From: Nocardioides sp. Root682
GTDB lineage: Bacteria > Actinomycetota > Actinomycetes > Propionibacteriales > Nocardioidaceae
Assembly (NCBI RefSeq): GCF_001427795.1
Contig: NZ_LMHJ01000002.1
Location: forward strand, 248,001 to 312,000
Reading direction: 5' to 3'
DNA: 64,000 nt
A program made the position numbers and the translations under genes. The notes beneath the pieces were generated by a model. The model was not told the origin of the DNA. It saw nothing but the letters and a program-made list of their open reading frames with translations, and searched no databases. This document shows, in pieces, positions 7,420 to 15,383 of the stretch. Position 1 is the stretch's first letter; each line of letters starts with the position of its first letter.

Positions 7420-9423
7420 GTGAGCGAACTACGATGCTGGCCACACAGGGAGGGTCTGCCACTCCGACGGGTGGCAGGTTTATGTACCAAGCCCAACTTC
7501 GGACGTGATGACATCCGTCGTTCCGACCCCTCAAACATGGCCACATGCAACGATCGCCGCATGCAGGGCAATCCACGCAGCATCGCGAACATTCTCAATG
7601 CAAGCTCGGCCTACCGGATCCCGCCATACCAGCGGGCGTACCAGTGGGAGGCGGAGCGCTGGCAGGGGCTGGCCCATGATGTTCAACAGCTGACTATGAA
7701 GCCGAAGGGCGACCCTCCCCACTGGCTCGGAATACTCCTTCTCAGCGACGACAGTGGGACCAAATACCCCGGCGACGATTCGGTGCAGAGCTACACCGTT
7801 ATTGACGGCCAGCAGCGCCTAACCACGACGATTCTCTGGCTCGCCGCGCTGGCGCATCATGCGAGGGACAAAGGAACGCCGATCAAGCTCGATGTTTCAA
7901 AATTTGCCACGTTGGATGTTCAAGAAATCGACCGGCTGCCGTTCAAGGTCGCGCTCGAGGGCAAATGGCGTCTTGCAAAAAATGCGTCGCTTCTCGGAAA
8001 GCGCCCGCTACAGGCCTACGCATACTTTCGATACCTCCTGCACCTAGGGCTCGATGCATTGGCGGAGGAGGAGCCAGTCAGGTCCCAACAACTCAAGCCG
8101 GAAAAGGCGGCTGGGGCCTTCGAAGCTCAATGGGACCAATTCCTCGCCACCAAGCGAGGGCTGGCCGTGCCCCGCGGTGAAGCGGTCGACTGTGACCTGT
8201 TGGCTCGAACCAGCCGCACCGAGATGTCGCTTTTCAGCCTCATTCACGATCCGAAGACTGACGAGTCGCAGGCCACGATCTTCGACACACTCAACGGAAT
8301 GCGCACGCCCCTCGAACCGCTGGATCACGTCCGCAACTCCCTGTTCGTACGACTGCCAGAGGCGGACGCGAAGTACCTGTACGAGAAGGAATGGAAGGCC
8401 ACTGAGGACGCAATCCGCAACGTTCGGATGAAGCGGATGGCTTCTGAGAAGGTCTTCCTCTACGACTACTTGATCGCGCACGGCGAAAAGGGTCGCCAAA
8501 AGGCGCTCAACGCCAATCGGGGCGCCGCCCACTTCAGCGTGATGACGCGCAGCATGGACAAAGACGCACTTCTGGAACTTCTTCGGGAGGACCTCTTGCC
8601 AAGCATGGCTTCGTGGCCCGTCGTCGTGCGTCAGTCGGATACCTACCGGCACGCCGGAGTGAAACTCGATATTCCGATTGAGGTTACGCACCTCCTAACG
8701 TCGTTATACGACCTCTCTGCCAATCCGGCCAACCCGATTGCGCTCCACTATGTATCCCAGCTCGCCCTCGGGAATGTGGATGCTGACGAAGTGGCGGAGG
8801 CGCTTCTGTATGCGGAGGCCTACATCGTGCGACAGATGCTTGCAGGCAAGTCGCTATCTCCGCTGCGCGCAAGAATCATGGACGTGATGGGCAGACTCGA
8901 TCGAAGCATTGATCCCGCCGACTTGCTTACCGAGTTGCAGGCATCGGTCTGGCCGACCGATGGCGAGATCGAGGACCTCGCGCACGAGAAGCCCGCGTAC
9001 TCCGACCTGGGCGCGAGGCCAATGACAGCCATCCTCCGAGGGATCGAAGCCGAGCAAAGCGGGGCGGGGTCGATGTTCTTCGTTCACGGGACCAGGCCGA
9101 ACGAGTACACGATTGAGCATCTCTTCCCTCAGAAGCACGTGAAGTGGGATGCCGATATCGCAGCATGGGGTGCTGATCCGTCGGCCATGGGTCACCGATT
9201 GCACGCACTCGGGAATCTCGCGGTAGTCACCGGCGCACACAATTCGGCAGTAGGCAACAGCACGTTTGGCGAAAAGAAGGCCTACCCGACAAAGCCCGGA
9301 AAGAAGGTCGCACCTCTGGCAATCAACGCGGGGTGGCTTGCCGAACCGCAGTGGACGGAGGCCGAGATCGACAAGCGAACCGACGATTTGGTCGCCTCCG
9401 CTCTTGCCCGCTGGTCCTTCTGA
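7420..9423 (+). CDS. DUF262/DUF1524 protein (GmrSD-like type IV restriction)
   Basis: 667 residues, a GmrS-GmrD type fusion. The DUF262 half shows RIPPYQRAYQW (66-76) and DGQQRLTT (129-136), the nucleotide-binding signature of ParB/sulfiredoxin-like DUF262 domains. The C-terminal DUF1524 half shows IEHLFPQKH with His567 and LGNLAVVTGAHNSAVGN, the His-Me-finger nuclease pattern. GmrSD enzymes use NTPs and cut DNA with glucosylated or other modified cytosines. Start GTG 7420 has CAGGAG at 7404-7409; in-frame ATGs at 7537 and 7561 are possible, since the family match starts near residue 50. It is the third gene of the MazG-helicase operon. Confidence 0.88.
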   Translation: MSELRCWPHREGLPLRRVAGLCTKPNFGRDDIRRSDPSNMATCNDRRMQGNPRSIANILNASSAYRIPPYQRAYQWEAERWQGLAHDVQQLTMKPKGDPPHWLGILLLSDDSGTKYPGDDSVQSYTVIDGQQRLTTTILWLAALAHHARDKGTPIKLDVSKFATLDVQEIDRLPFKVALEGKWRLAKNASLLGKRPLQAYAYFRYLLHLGLDALAEEEPVRSQQLKPEKAAGAFEAQWDQFLATKRGLAVPRGEAVDCDLLARTSRTEMSLFSLIHDPKTDESQATIFDTLNGMRTPLEPLDHVRNSLFVRLPEADAKYLYEKEWKATEDAIRNVRMKRMASEKVFLYDYLIAHGEKGRQKALNANRGAAHFSVMTRSMDKDALLELLREDLLPSMASWPVVVRQSDTYRHAGVKLDIPIEVTHLLTSLYDLSANPANPIALHYVSQLALGNVDADEVAEALLYAEAYIVRQMLAGKSLSPLRARIMDVMGRLDRSIDPADLLTELQASVWPTDGEIEDLAHEKPAYSDLGARPMTAILRGIEAEQSGAGSMFFVHGTRPNEYTIEHLFPQKHVKWDADIAAWGADPSAMGHRLHALGNLAVVTGAHNSAVGNSTFGEKKAYPTKPGKKVAPLAINAGWLAEPQWTEAEIDKRTDDLVASALARWSF

Positions 9424-9837
9424 AGTACGGCCAGCACGCTTGCGCCTATCGCGAACTAGGCAACAGTTGGGCTGCTCCGAGCCTAATTGGCAGATCCGGG
9501 AACAGTCGGCGATCGATCTGTACCGGTGAGGTCGCTAATCAGCCGGGCTCTCGCTGAACGAGCGCCGCACTAGCTTCGGGTACGGTGCCCCTCCACCAGT
9601 TTAGCAACCTCCGAGACGGCCGAGTCAGCGCGCTTGGGAGGTTGTGGAGGCAGCCGACCGGGGATCGCCGGTTGGCTCCTACCCGTTCCGCCGGGCAGAG
9701 CCGATTCCACGGGCGCCGCTGGAGGTGGCGCAGGGACGGTGGGGCGATCGCTTGGGGTTTGCAAGGCGAGGCGATCGTGCCGCATCGCCTCGCGATTGGT
9801 AGCGACGTGGACTGCACATGGCGCTAGGACGGGATCG
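9424..9837. other. Convergent intergenic region without a gene
   Basis: About 410 bases lie between the ends of the DUF262 gene and the minus-strand nuclease gene. Short frames are present in all phases, but none has a credible start or composition. The only structure I see is the hairpin at 9766-9793. Confidence 0.5.
9766..9793. terminator. Perfect 10-bp hairpin between convergent genes
   Basis: GCGAGGCGAT and ATCGCCTCGC pair perfectly over an 8-base loop. The hairpin lies 45 bases beyond the end of the minus-strand nuclease gene and 340 beyond the DUF262 gene. No T-run follows on either side, so it would be a non-canonical, possibly bidirectional, terminator. Confidence 0.45.
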
Positions 9838-10785
9838 TCAGGGAACCGCCGGTGCTTCGGGGTGTAGCGCGACGGTGATCTTGCCGTCGTTGGTGCGCAC
9901 GAAGGTCAGGCGCGTCGCGCCGTCGCCGTCGTCGTCCAACGCTTCCACGACCTGCGTTACGACACCCGTGCTGTCAGTGACTGAGTGGACCTCGACAGGG
10001 ACCTGCTTGACTGCCAACCGAACGTCGCCAATTGCAATCACCCTCGCCAGGGGAAACAGACCGCCGTCCGTCGTTTTTGCCGAGATGGCTGGGTCTTGCG
10101 GTGTCGACAAGGTGAGCCTGATTGGGGTCGAGACAGCGAACTTGGGCATCTCGTGGTCCTCGAGGTACTTCCGCATTGCGATGGCATGCAACTGATCGGC
10201 CGTTACAAGATCGAAGTCCGCTGCGCGGTTCGTCTGGTTGGGACGGCACTTCGCGAACAGTGGCTTGAACATAGGGAACGACGCGATTCCCGTAAGCGGG
10301 TTCAAAGTTGAATCCTCGAACCTCGGCGACGTGGAGAAAGGTGTGATCTCGAAGCCTACGTGGAGGACCTCGAGGGTGTGAATCACAAGTTCGGTCAGCC
10401 CGAGCCAAGAGACGACGTCATCGACACTGACCTCTTCCACGGTTCGAAGTTGGATGCCGCGCGCTGCGGCCGCATTGCGAGCGCCTTCAGTGAAGCCCCC
10501 GCCGCCTACGACCGCAACTGCTACATCCGCGCCGATTGCCCTCCGCTTCCCGTCGATCGCGTCTATCCAGTCGACTGCTTGGTTGCCTGCACGCTCCCGG
10601 CACTCGAACATCACAAGGACGTCCGCGCTTCCGGCCTTGGTCCGCACAGTCACATCGACTTCGCGCCGAGTTCCGCTATCGGACTCCTTGAAATATTCTG
10701 GCGACTGGATCTGAGCCTTGCCGACTGACGCGACCGCTTCGAGGCGTGCAATCAACAGTTCCAATGCACGGCCATCTCTAGGCAT
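9838..10785 (-). CDS. Mrr-like restriction endonuclease-fold protein
   Basis: 315 residues. The N-terminal 115 residues match a PD-(D/E)XK nuclease: REVDV (E42-D44) on one strand, then VLVMFECRER with E61-C-R63 in place of ExK, then the helix WIDAIDGKRRAIGADVAVAVV, GFTEGARNAAAARGIQLRTV. The active-site lysine appears replaced by arginine, a variant seen in some predicted restriction enzymes. The C-terminal 200 residues are beta-rich with no match I know. ATG 10785 starts just before the conserved part; the open frame upstream is low-complexity. It is divergent from the ATPase gene at 11038 with 252 bases between, so it may belong to the same locus. Confidence 0.72.
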   Translation of the reverse strand: MPRDGRALELLIARLEAVASVGKAQIQSPEYFKESDSGTRREVDVTVRTKAGSADVLVMFECRERAGNQAVDWIDAIDGKRRAIGADVAVAVVGGGGFTEGARNAAAARGIQLRTVEEVSVDDVVSWLGLTELVIHTLEVLHVGFEITPFSTSPRFEDSTLNPLTGIASFPMFKPLFAKCRPNQTNRAADFDLVTADQLHAIAMRKYLEDHEMPKFAVSTPIRLTLSTPQDPAISAKTTDGGLFPLARVIAIGDVRLAVKQVPVEVHSVTDSTGVVTQVVEALDDDGDGATRLTFVRTNDGKITVALHPEAPAVP

Positions 10786-11037
10786 CCAACGAGCATACGG
10801 ACCGGCTTCGAGGCTCAGGCTCAGGGCGGGTGACGCCACGCTGACAGTGGAGCCCCTTGGTGTAGATGCGCGGTGCACGGCGCGAAGAGTGCGGCGCGTC
10901 CTGACATACATGCTTGGCGGGCGATGCACCGTCGCCGATAGGTCGCTGCAGGCATTTAGTTCCCGCCGGGAGTAGGGGCTTGGATAGTCTGCGGACACCG
11001 ACCACTGTCGGGCGCATCATCTTCGAGGGAGCTTGGC

Positions 11038-12870
11038 ATGTGGGTATCGCGGATCCGAGTGACTGGCGGATTCCTCCATGGACTGGATGTCACGCTCAGT
11101 CCAGGCTTGAACGTCATCATCGGGGCTCGCGGGTCGGGTAAGACGACGTTGCTAGAACTCATCCGACACGCAGTTGGCGCCGAGCATGCTGATCACGTTG
11201 GTGACCCTCGAAGGCAAGCCTTCCTCAAGGCAGTTCTCGGGGCGGGTGAGGTCATTGTCGACCTCGACGGCCACGACGGAGGTCGACACTTGGTCGTCGA
11301 CGCCCAGGGCGGTGGGCAACGGCCGGACCTTGGGCGGTCAGTGCTTGTTCTTGGCCAGAATGAGCTCGAAGAGATTGCTTCGGATGGGCCGAGCCGACTG
11401 AACCTTCTGGACCTTCGGACCGGAGCGGACCTTTCGATTTCTGATCGGACGGAGGCCGCCGATCTAACGGACGAACTGTTCAATCTTCGGCTCGACCTCG
11501 ATGCGCGACGAGAAGTAGCCCGAATGAAGGAACGGTTGGAAGCCGATCACGAGTTGCTTCGTTCGCAGGAGACAGCCCTGCTGGGCGGGGCCAACGATCG
11601 GCTGTCTGCCCAACGCGAAGCGCTGCGATCGGCGGAGGAACGGGTCATTGGCACTGGTCAGGAACTCGAGACGATCGGCGAGCTTCGGCACGACGTAACC
11701 GTCGGCTCTCGTACGGCACGTGAGGAGCTGGAACGCCTCGTCGCGGCACGGGAGCGAGCCGCGCGGTTGCCGGCGTACTCCGAGGTCGTTCCAGCGTTCG
11801 AGGCGGCGATTGAATACGGCAGACGGACCGCTGACGCGCTTGACATGATCAGGCAACGCCTCGACGAAGCGGCTGAGGCAGCACGCGAGGAGAACCTTCA
11901 TGCACGGGAGGAGGCCGCGCCGATTCGTGAGGGGCTCGAACGGGCCGAAGCGGGGCTTGGCCAGATTACGTCCCAGCTTCGCAACGTCGAGATCGAACTC
12001 CGTGCGCTAACCGAGAACGCCGTTGCGATAGGTAGCCTCGAGGACCGCAAGCGTGCACTCGAATCTCGGCGCGCGCGGATCTTAAACGATGTGGAATCGT
12101 CCGAGGAGGCTGTGTTTGCGCGGCGGGCAGAGGTTGCCCGACTCGCGACGTCCCAGATTGCTAACAACGTGGTTGTAGTGGTTGACCACCTCGCTGATGC
12201 CAGTCAGTTCAGGTCGTTTCTCATTGATGCACTTCGTGGGTCGAATACACGCGCGGCCCTGATCGAGACGGTAGCGGAGAGAATTTTGCCTCGACAACTT
12301 CTTGAGATGGTCGAATCCGATGACGTCGCGAGCCTAGCCGTTGTCGCCGGAATCGCACCCGACCGTGCGCAAAAACTCATCGAGAACCTGTCGGACAAGG
12401 CGAAGCTAGCGAACCTGGCCAAGGTAGAACTTGCGGATAGCGTTGATTTCCGACTTCGTGATGGCGCGACAGAGAAGAGCGTCGATCAGCTATCCACCGG
12501 GCAGAAGTGCGCTGTCACGCTTCCTATTGTCTTGTCAGAGACCGAGCGCACGCTCATCCTTGACCAACCTGAGGACCATCTTGATAACGCCTTCCTCGTC
12601 CACAATATCGTTGCCGGTCTGAACGCTCGACGGCTTGCCGGCGCACAAACCATTGTTGCCACGCACAACGCGAACATCCCTGTTCTTGGGGCAGCCGACG
12701 CTGTGATCGTGCTGGCTAGCGATGGGCAGCACGGCACCGTTTCAGTGGCGGGGCCGTTTGAGTCCGACGACGTCGTAGATCGGATCACCCGCTTGATGGA
12801 AGGTGGTCGCGATGCTTTCGCGCGGCGCTCGTCGTTCTACGCAGAGCACGGTGGTCCAAACAATGGATGA
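11038..12870 (+). CDS. SMC-like ABC ATPase, TrlF-type C-terminus
   Basis: 610 residues. Walker A GARGSGKTT at 29-37, a long helical middle (about 140-370) rich in Glu/Arg that should form a coiled coil, signature LSTGQK near 485, Walker B LILDQPED at about 506-513 and switch histidine ATHN near 543. The end IPVLGAADAVIVL...LMEGGRDAF is like the ATPase part of TrlF-type proteins, but the PHP domain those carry is absent. It probably binds DNA or a partner and signals by ATP-driven dimerisation. GAGGGAG precedes ATG 11038. Its stop overlaps the kinase start by eight bases (ATGGATGA), so the two are made together. Confidence 0.85.
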   Translation: MWVSRIRVTGGFLHGLDVTLSPGLNVIIGARGSGKTTLLELIRHAVGAEHADHVGDPRRQAFLKAVLGAGEVIVDLDGHDGGRHLVVDAQGGGQRPDLGRSVLVLGQNELEEIASDGPSRLNLLDLRTGADLSISDRTEAADLTDELFNLRLDLDARREVARMKERLEADHELLRSQETALLGGANDRLSAQREALRSAEERVIGTGQELETIGELRHDVTVGSRTAREELERLVAARERAARLPAYSEVVPAFEAAIEYGRRTADALDMIRQRLDEAAEAAREENLHAREEAAPIREGLERAEAGLGQITSQLRNVEIELRALTENAVAIGSLEDRKRALESRRARILNDVESSEEAVFARRAEVARLATSQIANNVVVVVDHLADASQFRSFLIDALRGSNTRAALIETVAERILPRQLLEMVESDDVASLAVVAGIAPDRAQKLIENLSDKAKLANLAKVELADSVDFRLRDGATEKSVDQLSTGQKCAVTLPIVLSETERTLILDQPEDHLDNAFLVHNIVAGLNARRLAGAQTIVATHNANIPVLGAADAVIVLASDGQHGTVSVAGPFESDDVVDRITRLMEGGRDAFARRSSFYAEHGGPNNG

Positions 12871-13741
12871 CCGTGAGGTGGGCGCGCAGGCTCCTAGCCT
12901 GCGCTCACTTGCGCCCAGCGATCGCGCTCGCCATGCGGCATGGTTGCTGCAGAACCCAAGAGACGTGACCACGCGGGAGTTGATGGAAGCGTTGCAGCAC
13001 GAGTCTGTGCCACGGCTCCGCATTCTGTTGCTCGAGGTCTTGGAAGCCAGGCAGCACGAAACGACTTCCGCAGCTTTGGATCGCGATGTTTCCCCTGATG
13101 CCGTAGCGAGTGCTGCCCTGCTACCGGAGCTGGACATCGCCGCTCTGATCCGTCATGAGTTGTCCCCAGCCGTGGGTTGGGTCCGCCTAGCGGCTGATGG
13201 CGAGATTGAGAACTTTCACGGAAGCAGCACGGACAAGGCTGTGCGCAAACTCCAGAGAAGGGTCGACGGCCTCGTGGCTCTAATCAAGTCCTCCACGGCA
13301 CTCAACCTGAGGGACGTGGAGTTGCCTGCTGTATTTTTGGATTACTGGCCAGACGCCGCCACTGTTCCCCGAATTGAAGTCAGCAGTGATATTGGAAGCA
13401 TTGAGGTTCAGACCGACGAAGGCTTGTTCTCTTTGCTGATGACCAACGTGTTCCAGAACGCCATCGACGCGGCCGCCGAGGTGTCGGAACGAGGGGAAGT
13501 GACCGTCGTGTGGGGTTGTACGGATCACAACTACTGGGTGCGGGTGAGCAATCCGTTTGACGGCGACCGCTTGGCGCTAAGTGATGTTCTTCAAGTTGGA
13601 AACTCCTCTAAGCCTGCGCACCAGGGTCAAGGGTTAGCCTTAATCCAAATGGCGGCTCAACGGCTGGGCATTGCCATTAATCTGGAGGGTCAGAGCGGCA
13701 CTGCCGCATTCACCTTGAGCGGGGCTCGGCGGCGTGCCTAA
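12863..13741 (+). CDS. Soluble histidine kinase
   Basis: 292 residues with no membrane segment, so cytoplasmic. Residues 15-75 are helical with repeats like TTRELMEALQHESVPRLRILLLEVL, which suggests a HEAT-like sensor region. H98 in LIRHELSP is the likely phospho-acceptor. The ATPase domain has the N box LLMTNVFQNAIDAAAE (N199) and a G2 box HQGQGLALIQ (254-262); the G1 region is VRVSNPFDGD, as in GHKL kinases of the AgrC/DesK kind. ATG 12863 overlaps the upstream ATPase stop, which argues for this start over an in-frame ATG at 12803. The next gene encodes a receiver domain and overlaps by eight bases (GTGCCTAA), so phosphotransfer to it is the natural inference. Confidence 0.85.
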   Translation: MDDREVGAQAPSLRSLAPSDRARHAAWLLQNPRDVTTRELMEALQHESVPRLRILLLEVLEARQHETTSAALDRDVSPDAVASAALLPELDIAALIRHELSPAVGWVRLAADGEIENFHGSSTDKAVRKLQRRVDGLVALIKSSTALNLRDVELPAVFLDYWPDAATVPRIEVSSDIGSIEVQTDEGLFSLLMTNVFQNAIDAAAEVSERGEVTVVWGCTDHNYWVRVSNPFDGDRLALSDVLQVGNSSKPAHQGQGLALIQMAAQRLGIAINLEGQSGTAAFTLSGARRRA

Positions 13742-15170
13742 GCCCGTCGCGGTGCTCGTGGAAGACGACGAGGACCAGTTCGAGGTTTCCTCCGATGTGC
13801 TCCTCAAGGCTGGATTCAGGCTGCATGCATTTCGAGCCGTGGAACCAGCGCTGGCTTTTCTTCGAACGACCAGCGATCGGATCGACCAAGGGATCGAGGA
13901 TTTGATTGATCTGTTCGTTCTCGACAGACGTTTGCCGGCAAGGGTGGGGGAGTCCAGTCTCGACGAACTTGGTGATGGACTCCTTTCTCAGGTGCGTGCC
14001 GATTGGCCGGATGCTCGTCTGGTTGTGTTCACCGGGTACGCGACGGTCAGCCACCTCCAGGTGACGCTTCAGGGAGGGGGGCAATTGCCGTGTCGTTCTG
14101 GCCAGCCGCTCGACCGGATCAAGGTGCTGACGAAGGATCAATCTCTTGAGTTTCGGAATGAGGCACGGGCCTACCGCAGCCTCCTTCAGGAACTGGAAGA
14201 CGTTGAGATCCGCGTCGAGCCAGCCGGCTCACTGGATCCGCGTGCGAGCAGGATGCTTCGGCGTCTTGCGTTTGAGTACGGCGCGACCAGTGTTGGCGCC
14301 ACGCCCCTCGGTGGTGGTCTGACGGGTGCCCAGGTATGGCGGTGCGAGCTGAGCGGCGCTCAAGGTCTACTTGCGACGATCGTCGCGAAGAAGGTCAAGA
14401 GGCCGAGCCTCCCATCGGGCCTAGCAGAGTTGCTCCCGCTAGGGTCCGCCGCCTCAACCGTGGCGAGCATCTCGGGCCTTCTGGGAGGTGGGTACGTCAA
14501 TGTGATCCGGGTCGCGGGGACCAACCCCACCGATCTCATGACGACCTTGGCGAGCGATCCAGTTCGAGCATTGCTGCTAATCCAGCCGCTGCGTCATGCG
14601 CTCGGCCAGATCGCATCGTCGCAGCTGCGCCAGTCGGTCTCAGAGATCTGCGAGTCGCTGATCGGCTGGAGCGAGCTCGCCACGATTCTTGGCCGACACT
14701 CTGTTGAGACGCCGTCCGGCACGCTGTCAGCCACAGTGGAGGTGGGGTTGAGACATGGCGACCTTCATCCGGCCAACCTAATGATCGACGGCACGAACGC
14801 GGTGCTCATCGACCATGACAGCAACACCTTTGCAGCCCGAGTCATTGACCCGGTCACGCTCCTAATATCGACGCTCGTCCACCCTGACTCTCCGATACGC
14901 GGTGGAGACTGGCCCTCGAGCGAGGAGATCAGGTCGAGTTTCATGACCCCAGCCTTCGCGAGCCGTCATTCTCATCAAGCGTGGTTCTCTGGCGTTCTGG
15001 AGTGGGTGATTGACGCCAAGGCCAGCGATCGAGAGCTGTGGGCACTTGTACTGGCATATGCCGGGCGTCAACTTCAGTACGACGACGTGTTGGAAGACAG
15101 GGAGGTCGTGGACCGGCTGATTGCAATTTGCGAGACAGCTGTGGCCGGACTTGAAGCGACAAACCTCTGA
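13734..15170 (+). CDS. Response-regulator receiver fused to APH-type kinase
   Basis: 478 residues. The N-terminal receiver has acidic pair E10-D11-D12, phospho-acceptor D64 (FVLDRRLP), T100 (FTGYAT) and K134 (VLTKD), so all receiver residues are present, with an insertion around 70-85. From about residue 175 an aminoglycoside-phosphotransferase/choline-kinase fold follows: a loop GGGLTGAQVW in place of a P-loop, lysines in VAKKVKR, the catalytic loop HGDLHPAN (341-348) and LIDHD (358-362) for metal binding. The output of this two-component pair is therefore a small-molecule or protein kinase rather than a DNA-binding domain. Start GTG 13734 overlaps the kinase stop. I know no named system with this arrangement; the substrate is unknown. 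Confidence 0.85.
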   Translation: MPKPVAVLVEDDEDQFEVSSDVLLKAGFRLHAFRAVEPALAFLRTTSDRIDQGIEDLIDLFVLDRRLPARVGESSLDELGDGLLSQVRADWPDARLVVFTGYATVSHLQVTLQGGGQLPCRSGQPLDRIKVLTKDQSLEFRNEARAYRSLLQELEDVEIRVEPAGSLDPRASRMLRRLAFEYGATSVGATPLGGGLTGAQVWRCELSGAQGLLATIVAKKVKRPSLPSGLAELLPLGSAASTVASISGLLGGGYVNVIRVAGTNPTDLMTTLASDPVRALLLIQPLRHALGQIASSQLRQSVSEICESLIGWSELATILGRHSVETPSGTLSATVEVGLRHGDLHPANLMIDGTNAVLIDHDSNTFAARVIDPVTLLISTLVHPDSPIRGGDWPSSEEIRSSFMTPAFASRHSHQAWFSGVLEWVIDAKASDRELWALVLAYAGRQLQYDDVLEDREVVDRLIAICETAVAGLEATNL

Positions 15171-15383
15171 CCTGGCAGCAGGCTGCTGGTCGCCCTACAT
15201 GAGCTGGCCGCGAGAGGCTTGTCATTCTGGGCGGAACACGCAGGTCGAAGGAGGCACCAGCAATGCTCTCTTCTGACGACTGAGCACGTCTCGGAGACGG
15301 TCGGTCGGGCTACGTGCGGAGCCGTCGCGCTCCTCTGGAATGCTGACCCTCTGGTTACAACCGTCAGGGGAGGCACGACAGAA

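Noticed and set aside
9539..9817. Small minus-strand frame between the DUF262 and nuclease genes
   Set aside because: Arg/Pro-rich, no ribosome site, overlaps several other frames and a hairpin.
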